A stretch of 64,000 nucleotides of DNA from Xiphydria camelus (taxonomy: Eukaryota; Arthropoda; Insecta; Hymenoptera; Xiphydriidae), in the NCBI GenBank assembly GCA_963678675.1, contig OY783193.1:17248427-17312426 (forward strand), written 5' to 3'. Position 1 is the first letter of the stretch, and every line of letters starts with the position of its first letter. The position numbers and the translations under genes were made by a program. The notes beneath the pieces are model-generated. The model was not told the DNA's origin, searched no databases, and saw only the letters and a program-made list of their open reading frames with translations. This document shows positions 55,301 to 64,000 of the stretch, piece after piece.

Positions 55301-56113
55301 CCGACGATAGCAGAGCCAATCGTTCGGCATGCTTACGTCTCCGACCAATAGCGTATAACCTAGAGTCTACAAATCGCTACGTACCATATCGTCCTATGGC
55401 CACAACATAGCCTAACACCCGGTATAAGACGACGCCGGGCGAGGCTTCCGGCGTCTCCGTTTGCCTTGTCTCAATTGTATTACTCATCGACGCACCTTGA
55501 TCTCTTGAATATATCCATATCAGTCTTATCCATAGTGAGTGCAGTGTTCAGTTTACTCGTTACTCGTTTCCGCACTTTTGAAGCAGTGCCTTAGCGTTCC
55601 ACGGGCACGGACCCGCCATCTACAGACGACCTGGACCGGCTGGGAACGCAACAACGCATCTTAGCGAATAAAACGCGTTGGATTTGATTAAATAGGATCA
55701 TATTATTTTCGACGTCTTCGTCTAGTTATGCTATATATGTATAAGCTTAGTGAGTTTTCACTGTGGATACTATCTGTTGTAAAACTTTACAGTAATAATA
55801 AATATAAAAAATATATTATTTTTACTGTAAGCATTACGTAAAATAAATCATTTTTAAGGCAATCGGACAGCATGACGTTCTACCTCACATGTTGTTATCC
55901 CTTTGCCTTCAACCTACCACCAACATCGAAATTATGCATTCCTCACGCCGTGATACTCTGTTGCCGTCAACTACTACGTTACGGTTTTTCTCACGGCGTG
56001 AGGACAAAAGCAGACGCCAATGACGATGCATCTTATCCTTAAATTGCAGCGCACGCGTTACTGACGGCGTGAGTTCAATTTGCACCCAAAGTGTTCTCAT
56101 TTTGCTATCTGGG
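52372..56113. mobile_element. CCC...GGG-type transposon with CTCACGRCGTGAGG subterminal repeats, split by a foldback element
   Basis: CCAGACAGCAAAGTGAGAGC at 52373 pairs with the complement of CCAGATAGCAAAATGAGAAC ending near 56112. CTCACGTCGTGAGG-like palindromes recur near both ends (52415-52475, 55945-56075). The first base is mutated on the left and the TSD is unclear. About 2.8 kb inside is the 52632-55428 element. No transposase was seen. Confidence 0.6.
52632..55428. mobile_element. Foldback element, arms about 1.17 kb, loop about 0.45 kb
   Basis: TACCGGGTGTTAGGCTATG starts the left arm and its complement ends the right; TA flanks both. Arms 52632-53803 and 54249-55428 match closely throughout. 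One arm has an 80-codon frame (GNNVTKIIRRIRES, NQWMTEEFDDMHQPP) that reads protein-like but matches nothing I know. The loop repeats a CATCAACTCCCCCGGAGGA segment from the arm. Confidence 0.75.
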
Positions 56114-56979
56114 TGCTGCTTTGGTTCATTCGGCGACCTGGATCTGCTGTCTCGAGTGCATGGACGTACGTCACTTTTTAAATGGATAAATATCCTTTAA
56201 TATCATCCGAACCGTAGACTTGCTAACCTCTGATTCTAACCTTTCTTGCCATAGCCTGAATATTCTTTCGAGGGTTATTCCTTACTCTTTCTAGCAGAGC
56301 ATCGATATTTTGCTGCATCTATATTCTTCTGGAACTTCCTAAAATAATTATAAAAACCCTATATAATTCAGCCCGAACAAGTACAATCTTATCGGACTAT
56401 ACCTTATCGGGGAGATTTTTCGACATAATGATTCCGAAACGTTTTTATCGAGAAGTATATATTTCTAACATACGGTAGTGTTCACGAATATTGTAAAATA
56501 TCGCAGGAATGTTACAGAAAAGTTACTTGCAAGAACGTGCTTTGTGGGGTGCAAATTGTGATATTTGTAATCCATCGTTACACCAGAGGCGAAGAAGAGA
56601 TGAAAGAGAAGTGAGGTACATGTACACTTCACGTTTGACAGGTCGGTATATAAATTTAAACTTGTGATTGTATAATACGAAAGAGGAAAAACTTATATCG
56701 ATAAAGAAAAAAAAATAATAAAGTAGTTACTCTATTATTTTAATCCAATTCCATTATATCCCTTATTTTTCTGCCACGACTTTGATTGTTGATAGTGAAT
56801 GTATCAACCAATAAATTTGATTTTTCTTCGCTATCAGCAATTAAAGTCGTGGCAGAAAAATAAGTGATACAATGTTATTGGATTACAATAATGGAGTAAC
56901 TACTTTATTATTATTTTTTCTTTATCGATATAAGTTTTTCCTCTTTCATACTATACTATCACACAAGTTTCAATTTATA

Positions 56980-57394
56980 CAGGGTGATTCGAAATGGGCG
57001 CACTTCCTCTCGTAGAGAGATTCTTCGCAAAAAACTGAACCGAAAGTTCCTGTACAAAATTTTTGTGCTCCGCCTAGTTTACAAGATAATCCAGTTCGAA
57101 AATATCCAATCCAAAGTCAGATTCAAGGGACAACCAGGGCCGTGATAACTCGGGCCAACGTCATAAGATTAGTGAGTAAGCATTCTATAGTTAGTCCTAT
57201 CTGTTTCGCATTCGACTTTATCGCGATACATAATTTGTCTGTCAGTCTTATGAAATTGGCCCCAGTTATTATTTTCGAACTGGATTATCTTGTAAACTAG
57301 GCGGAGCACAAAAATTTTGTAGAGGAACTTTCGGTTCAGTTTTTTGCGAAGAATCTCTCTACGAGAGGAAGTGCGCCCATTTCGAATCACCCTG
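56980..57394. mobile_element. Palindromic CAGGGTG MITE, TA flanks
   Basis: Ends read CAGGGTGATTCGAAATGGGC, with TA at 56978-56979 and 57395-57396. It is absent from the left arm of the host palindrome. Confidence 0.88.
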
Positions 57395-58269
57395 TATACC
57401 GACCTGTCAAACGTGAAGTGTACATGTATGTACCTCACTTCTATTTCATCTCTTCTTTACCTTTGGTGTAACGATGGAAATTACAAAATATCATCATTTA
57501 CACCCCGCAAAGCACGTTTTTGCAAGCAACTTTTCTGTAACATTCCTGCGATATTTTACAATATTCGTGAACATTACCGTATGTTAGAAACATTCCTTTA
57601 CTCATAATATATATATCTCGATAAATTCGCGAATGTTACAAAACAGCATAGAAGCATTTCGGAATCATTACGTTGAAAGATCTCATCGATAAGGACCTGT
57701 GTGAAGTTAGCCCCCCCACCTCCGAATAAAAAATTTTTGTATACATGATCGTTTGCCCTTTGTTTGCCCATGATTGCCCATCACTTTGTTTTTTTTGCCC
57801 AACTCACCGTTTAGAAGATATAGCTAAAAATAGGGCGGGGGGCTAACTTCACGCTAGCCCCCCCATAACGTAATTTCGAAAATTCAAATGCATGATCGTT
57901 TGCCCTTTGTTTGCCCATGATTGCCCACCACTTTATTTTTTTTGTCCAACCCACCGTTTAGAAGATATGGGGGGGGGGGAAGCTAGCGTGAAGTTAGCCC
58001 CCCCATAGTGTAATTTCGAAAATTCAAATGCATGATCGTTTGCCCTTTGTTTGCCCATGATTGCCCATCACTTTGTTTCGTTTGTCCAACTCACCGTTCA
58101 GAAGATATAGGGTGGGGAAGTGGGGAAGTATTAGATATACAACTTTGCCTCTGCCGTCTTTATCGTAAGCCATCTACAATAGAACAGCGGAAGCAAAGTG
58201 GTAAGTAGTAACACCTCGGCATCGCTTGCCCATTTTTAGATACAGTCTCAATGTGCATTTTCGACGTGA

Positions 58270-59030
58270 TAACACTTCGGAATCGTTTGCCCATTTTTAG
58301 AAAGATTATCAGTAAGCATTTTCGACGTTTGCCCAACCCGTGGAACCGCTTTACAGCGAGTTTCATAAGTGAAGTAAAAATGAAAAATCGTAAAATCGGC
58401 GATATCACCTCGGAATCGTTTTCCCATTTTTAGAAAGAGTATCAGTAAGCACTTTCGACGTTTGCCCAACCCGTGGAACCGCTCTACAGCGAGTTTCATA
58501 AGTGAAGTAAAAATGAAAAATCGTAAAATCGGTGATATCAACTCGGAAACGTTTGCCCATTTTTAGAAAGAGCTTCAGTAAGCATTTTCGACATTTGCCC
58601 AACCCGTGGAATCGCTCTACAGCGAGTTTCATAAGTGATGTAAAAATGAAAAATCGTAAAATCGGTGATATCAACTCGGAAACGTTTGCCCATTTTTAGA
58701 AAGAGCTTCAGTAAGCATTTTCGACGTTTGCCCAACCCGTGGAATCGCTCTACAGCGAGTTTCATAAGTGATGTAAAAATGAAAAATTGTAAAATCGGTG
58801 ATATCAACTCGGAAACGTTTGCCCATTTTTAGAAAGAGCTTCAGTAAGCATTTTCGACGTTTGCTCAACCCGTGGAATCGCTCTACAGCGAGTTTCATAA
58901 GTGAAGTAAAAATGAAAAATCGTAAAATCGGTGATATCAACTCGGAAACGTTTGCCCATTTTTAGAAAGAGCTTCAGTAAGCATTTTCGATGTTTGCCCA
59001 ACCCGTGGAATCGCTCTACAGCGAGTTTAC
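58270..59030 (-). repeat. 133-bp tandem array, left arm, about 6 units
   Basis: Units carry GATATCAACTCGGAAACG, GCATTTTCGACGTTTGCCC and CGCTCTACAGCGAGTTTC. Because 133 is not a multiple of 3, overlapping short frames repeat every unit; these are not genes. Confidence 0.92.
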
Positions 59031-60860
59031 GATTTTTCATTTTTACATCACTTATGAAACTCGCTGTAGAGCGATTCCACGGGTTGAGCAAACGTCGAAA
59101 ATGCTTACTGAAGCTCTTTCTAAAAATGGGCAAACGTTTCCGAGTTGATATCACCGATTTTACAATTTTTCATTTTTACATCACTTATGAAACTCGCTGT
59201 AGAGCGATTCCACGGGTTGGGCAAACGTCGAAAATGCTTACTGATAATCTTTCTAAAAATGGGCAAACGTTTCCGAGTTGATATCACTGATTTTACGATT
59301 TTTCATTTTTACATCACTTATGAAACTCGCTGTAGAGCGATTCCACGGGTTGGGCAAACGTCGAAAATACTTACTGAAGCTCTTTCTAAAAATGGGCAAA
59401 CGTTTCCGAGTTGATATCACCGATTTTACGATTTTTCATTTTTACTTCACTTATGAAACTCGCTGTAGAGCGATTCCACGGGTTGAGCAAACGTCGAAAA
59501 TGCTTACTGAAGCTCTTTCTAAAAATGGGCAAACGTTTCCGAGTTGATATCACCGATTTTACAATTTTTCATTTTTACATCACTTATGAAACTCGCTGTA
59601 GAGCGATTCCACGGGTTGGGCAAACGTCGAAAATGCTTACTGATAATCTTTCTAAAAATGGGCAAACGTTTCCGAGTTGATATCACTGATTTTACGATTT
59701 TTCATTTTTACATCACTTATGAAACTCGCTGTAGAGCGATTCCACGGGTTGGGCAAACGTCGAAAATACTTACTGAAGCTCTTTCTAAAAATGGGCAAAC
59801 GTTTCCGAGTTGATATCACCGATTTTACGATTTTTCATTTTTACATCACTTATGAAACTCGCTGTAGAGCGATTCCACGGGTTGGGCAAACGTCGAAAAT
59901 ACTTACTGAAGCTCTTTCTAAAAATGGGCAAACGTTTCCGAGTTGATATCACCGATTTTACGATTTTTCATTTTTACATCACTTATGAAACTCGCTGTAG
60001 AGCGATTCCACGGGTTGGGCAAACGTCGAAAATGCTTACTGAAGCTCTTTCTACAAATGAGCAAACGTTTCCGAGTTGATATCACCGATTTTACGATTTT
60101 TCATTTTTACATCACTTATGAAACTCGCTGTAGAGCGATTCCACGGGTTGGGCAAACGTCGAAAATGCTTACTGAAGCTCTTTCTAAAAATGGGCAAACG
60201 TTTCCGAGTTGATATCACCGATTTTACGATTTTTCATTTTTACATCACGTATGAAACTCGCTGTAGAGCGATTCCACGGGTTGGGCAAACGTCGAAAATG
60301 CTTACTGAAGCTCTTTCTAAAAATGGGCAAACGTTTCCGAGTTGATATCACTGATTTTACGATTTTTCATTTTTACATCACTTATGAAACTCGCTGTAGA
60401 GCGATTCCACGGGTTGGGCAAACGTTTCCGAGTTGATATCACCGATTTTACGATTTTTCATTTTTACATCACTTATGAAACTCGCTGTAGAGCGATTCCA
60501 CGGGTTGGGCAAACGTCGAAAATGCTTACTGAAGCTCTTTCTAAAAATGGGCAAACGTTTCCGAGTTGATATCACCGATTTTACGATTTTTCATTTTTAC
60601 ATCACGTATGAAACTCGCTGTAGAGCGATTCCACGGGTTGGGCAAACGTCGAAAATGCTTACTGAAGCTCTTTCTAAAAATGGGCAAACGTTTCCGAGTT
60701 GATATCACCGATTTTACGATTTTTCATTTTTACATCACTTATGAAACTCGCTGTAGAGCGGTTCCACGGGTTGGGCAAACGTCGAAAATGCTTACTGATA
60801 ATCTTTCTAAAAATGGGCAAACGATTCCGAAGTGTTATCACGTCGAAAATGCACATTGAG
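59031..60860 (+). repeat. 133-bp tandem array, right arm, about 13 units with a 399-bp higher-order repeat
   Basis: It is the inverted counterpart of the left array but about twice as long. Units at 59145 and 59544 are identical in translation and 59278/59677 nearly so, indicating a three-unit (399-bp) duplication. The unit at 60342 is 42 bp shorter than the others. Confidence 0.9.
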
Positions 60861-61525
60861 ACTGTATCTAAAAATGGGAAAACGATGCCGAGGTGTTACT
60901 ACTTACCATTTTGCTTCCGCCGTTCTATTGTAGATGGCTTACGATAAAGACGGCGGAGGCAAAGTTTTATATCTAATACTTCCCCACTTCCCCACCCTAT
61001 ATCTTCTGAACAGTGAGTTGGACAAACGAAACAGTGATGGGCAATCATGGGCAAACAAAGGGCAAACGATCATGCATTTGAATTTTCGAAATTACACTAT
61101 GGGGGGGCTAACTTCACGCTAGCTCCCCCCCCCATATCTTCTAAACGGTGGGTTGGACAAAAAAAATAAAGTGATGGGCAATCATGGGCAAACAAAGGGC
61201 AAACGATCATGCATTTGAATTTTCGAAATTACGTTATGGGGGGGCTAGCGTGAAGTTAGCCCCCCGCCCTATTTTTAGCTATATCTTCTAAACGGTGAGT
61301 TGGGCAAAAAAAATAAAGTGATGGGCAATCATGGGCAAACAAAGGGCAAACGATCATGTATTCAAAAATTTTTTATTCGGGTGGTGGGGGGGCTAACTTC
61401 ACACAGGTTCGATAAGGTACAGCTCGATAAGATTGTACTTGTTAGGGCTGAATTATATAGGGTTTTTATATCCCAGAAGAATATAGGTGCAGCAAAATAT
61501 CGATGCTGTGCTGGAAATTTATTTA

Positions 61526-62185
61526 CGAGCAAGGGCGAAATTTCAGCGGTACATGCAAAAGGATTTCTTAAAACTATACCAACGGCTTGAGTTAATACAT
61601 AGATGTAACAACATATGATTAATATTTGACTATTTCTTTTCATACCTTCTTTTTGACTTTTGAAAATGTATACTATGTAACTATAGCGTAAACTATGTAA
61701 CTATAGCGTAAAACTCCAAATATAACCTGTATTGGAAAAACAAGTTGCATCATTTATTTTCAAAACAGTGTGACGTGAAAATTTGTACACTATAGTAAAT
61801 AAGTACCATTATAAGAAAATATATATTGTTAATTTTTTAAATGAAGTGTACATTGCTAAATATATGAATCTAAGTGAGGTTTTATTGTAAATATTGTAAA
61901 TATATTAGTTATATGATGAAATATATGTTCATGCCACAGAGTTTTCCGAAAATAGATTAAGAAAAAAATAAAGTTTATATTATTGTTTAATAGTTGTTGT
62001 TTATTTAGCAGATTGTTTAATCTGCTAGCACCGACTGTATTTAATTTACATTGCCAAATATGTGAATCTATAGAATTAGTTAACTCAGATTAATATAATT
62101 TCTTAATTTCTACGTAGAGTAAGTTGGGTATATTTTAAATAGTGAAATACTGAATATAATTGTGTTATTTATAATTTGTTACAGA
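61526..62185. other. AT-rich, no gene recognised
   Basis: It includes the duplicated intron-like sequence (TAACTCAGATTAATATAAT... TTGTTACAG) that precedes the exon-like module at 62186. Confidence 0.45.
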
Positions 62186-62317
62186 AATAAACGTGCTGGT
62201 ATCCAATTCTATCCAGAAGGACTGCAAATCGAATGCGAACCCGAGGGGGTTTGTTTCGAACGAGGGATCGTTCACTTGTTATTCGAAGAACCAGTAGTAC
62301 ATTCGGTTCCACATTGA
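62186..62317 (+). other. Exon-like module (FERGI), copy 3, longest
   Basis: After TTGTTACAG, 43 codons read AGIQFYPEGLQIECEPEGVC then FERGIVHLLFEEPVV, ending TGA. It is better preserved than copies 1 and 2. It could be the last exon of a transposon gene; family unknown. Confidence 0.45.
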
Positions 62318-62795
62318 CCGTCGTTACACCAGAGGCGAAGAAGAGATGAAATAGAAGTGAGGTACATGTACACTTCACGTTTGACAGGTCGGTATATAAA
62401 TTGGAACTTGTGATAGTATAATACGAAAAAGGAAATATATCGACAAAGAAAAAATAATAATAAAGTAGTTACTCCATTATTGTAATCCAATTCCATCGTA
62501 TTCATTATTTTTCTGCCACGACTTTGATTGTTGATAGTGGATGGATCAACCAATAAATTTGATTTTTCTTCACTATCAGCAATTAAAGTCGTGGCAGAAA
62601 AATAAGTAATACAATGTTATTGGATTACAATAATGGAGTAACTACTTTATTATTTTTTTTTCTTTATCGATACATTTCCTCTTTTGTATTATACTATCAC
62701 AAGTTCCAATTTATATACCGACCTGTCAAACGTGAAGTGTACGTGTACCTCACTTCTATTTCATCTCTTCTTCGCCTCTAGTGTAACGATGGAAA
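62318..62795. mobile_element. X-family foldback element, small copy
   Basis: Arms begin CCGTCGTTACACCAGAGGCG / GCCTCTAGTGTAACGATGG and include CACGTTTGACAGGTCGG. The centre is near 62555. Confidence 0.8.
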
Positions 62796-62904
62796 TTACA
62801 AAATATCATAACTTTTCTGTATGTAACAACATATACCGAATGTCCTCTGGCAAAAACCCCTGATTTTGGATTTCCCTGACATTTGGCTGGAAGTGGTTGG
62901 CTCG

Positions 62905-63015
62905 GTGCTTTAAGAGTTGGCTTCGGGAGAGTGCGCTGCGGTCTTACGAGCTGAGCGAAAAGTGTCAAAAGACTGATCTCCCGGTACCTGTCAATTCGGG
63001 AGATCGAAATCGTTA
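62905..63015 (+). repeat. Dispersed repeat, copy of 34862-34970
   Basis: GTTGGCTTCGGGAGAGTGCG, GCGAAAAGTGTCAAA and CTGTCAATTCGGGAGATCGA in order. Confidence 0.7.
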
Positions 63016-63127
63016 ATTTGTAAATAATGATTACTAATATGTAGAAGTGGTAAGAAATAATCATTCGGGTTTCTTCGATGATATTCCCCAAGTGTTTAAA
63101 AACCGGTGTTCGATTTTTGCCAATAGC

Positions 63128-64000
63128 TGTTGCTTCAACTTCCAGTGATATTATTAAGTATTACTGCAGAACGAGTAGGTTAGAAGATTTTCATGAAGAC
63201 TCATGATTTTCTGATATGTCATCTCGTACAGGTGCAACTGAAGCGGATCTAGCTCGTGTCCTGTCCGTAAAAAGATGACTCGATGGACATTGGAGAATGT
63301 CAGACTTGTCACCGAGCGCCTATTACCCACGGTACATTAATTGCAATGCGCGCTTCTCGTTTCAACTATTCCAGCGTTAAATAACTTTTACTTCTTTCAA
63401 GCTAATAACCTTTTATGAACTGTTCGTGGTAGGAGGCAGTGATCAATAATAGCGACTCGTCGTAGACAAGTGTGCTGAACTACTACTGCGATAATGTGCC
63501 CAAGCTCACGGTCTATTCTGCGATTAACGTTAACATAATCGTGATTATGCTCGGGTGATGGGTATTCCAAAAGAGGTAAAGTTGATACTAAACATCGGAC
63601 GCTGTAAGCTGACTTGCTAGTGTATGCTTCGCAACTGGAACATCATCGCAGGAATAATTTGTCTACGATTAGTCACAATCATTGATTGCTGCCCCGTACG
63701 ATCAACAATTCGTACGAGGTAAATACTTTGAAAGAAGTGAAAGTTATTTAAAGCAGGAATAGTGGAAATGAAAAGCGCATATTGCAATGAAAATACCGTG
63801 GGTGAAAGGCGCTCGGTGATAAGTTCGACAATGTCTGATGTCGATCGACTCATTTTCTTAAGGATAGGACAGAAGTTACATTCTCTTTGTTTGCACCTTA
63901 TGAAAGGGGACATGCAAGAAAACCGTCAAAAACTTCATGAAAATCTTGTAACCTACTCGTTCTGCAGTAATTACTCACTTAATCGCTGGAAGTTGAAGCC
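63128..64000. mobile_element. Foldback element reaching the window edge
   Basis: GCTTCAACTTCCAG at 63133 is mirrored by CTGGAAGTTGAAGC at 63985-63998. Arms of about 350 bp match (GCAGAACGAGTAGGTTA, CCGAGCGCCT, GGCAGTGATCAAT). The right terminus may lie beyond the window. A fragment is at 14862-15000. Confidence 0.75.

Larger units (their letters stand above)
57695..61408. mobile_element. Foldback-type element, 3.7 kb, perfect 9-bp TSD
   Basis: The perfect TIR starts ACCTGTGTGAAGTTAGCC at both ends. TSD TCGATAAGG lies at 57686-57694 and 61409-61417; the mirrored host arm (about 56400-56415) has it once. The whole element is an inverted repeat: G-run/C-run modules with TTTGCCCATGATTGCCCA (three per arm), then 133-bp tandem repeats meeting near 59031. 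It has no coding capacity. A 9-bp TSD plus tandem-repeat arms matches Drosophila FB elements and the Mutator-like superfamily. Confidence 0.85.
56240..61525. mobile_element. X-family foldback host (about 1.2 kb native), carrying a MITE and a Foldback-type element
   Basis: 56240-56820 is mirrored by 56840-57690 and then 61409-61520, with a centre near 56830 (GTTGATAGTGAATG / CGCTATCAGCAATT). ACATACGGTAGTGTTCACG, GTTACACCAGAGGCG and CCGTGGCAG segments appear in both arms. Confidence 0.7.

Noticed and set aside
58270..60860. CRISPR-like array
   Set aside because: Units are continuous 133-bp tandem repeats without spacers, in a eukaryotic foldback element.
58405..60947. Many overlapping 60-116 aa frames of near-identical sequence on both strands
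   Set aside because: They recur every 133 bp because of the tandem repeat, shift frame from unit to unit, and have no gene context.

Overview
The window is AT-rich, intron-bearing eukaryotic DNA, almost certainly from an insect. A hymenopteran is my best guess, from the mix of TA-flanked CAGGGTG MITEs, TTAA MITEs and R1-like LINEs, but this is weak inference. I see no convincing single-copy host gene, rRNA gene, CRISPR array or operon. It is an accessory graveyard of transposable elements (TEs) nested several levels deep, and many nesting steps can be proved from target-site duplications (TSDs), restored reading frames, or paralogous empty sites inside the window.

Layout. 881-18804 is a dissected DNA transposon. 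It contains a Helitron-like copy (1957-18407), which contains a complete PIF/Harbinger element (2128-13123, TSD TAA). The Harbinger element holds a MITE carrying a solo LTR, two CCC...GGG-ended transposons and further MITEs. 18848-20054 and 24602-25597 are two copies of another CCC...GGG element. 20670-23231 is a TIR element holding a palindromic MITE and a 1.9-kb solo LTR. 24263-31978 is a decayed Myb/SANT-like gene, and convergent to it are fragments of a Tigger/pogo-like transposase scattered over 32059-43260. Between those fragments lie a LINE fragment, a 2-kb palindrome with tRNA-like arms, TTAA MITEs, a Tc1/mariner-like fragment, a Helitron-like ORF and an R1-like LINE. 44064-49293 is an apparently intact CCC...GGG transposon with two genes. 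49570-49973 is a second, unrelated Harbinger-like exon. 50573-64000 is dominated by foldback (palindromic) elements, including a 3.7-kb Foldback-type element with a perfect 9-bp TSD (57695-61408) built from 133-bp tandem repeats.

The most interesting system is the CCC...GGG transposon group. Members share terminal bases and make 2-bp TSDs (TA, AT, AA, AG), but each family carries its own short palindromic subterminal repeat. The intact member encodes a 703-aa Tnp2-like transposase and, on the same strand, a spliced 399-aa second protein ending in a DUF4806-like domain. A second, sequence-divergent member with no transposase still carries a recognisable gene for the same second protein. By analogy with the two-protein En/Spm system, the second protein may recognise the subterminal repeats; that is inference.

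Palindromes are strikingly over-represented. Most have TIR/TSD logic of real foldback elements, but at least one (40265-40707) includes flanking coding DNA in both arms, so an assembly or amplification artefact must be excluded there.
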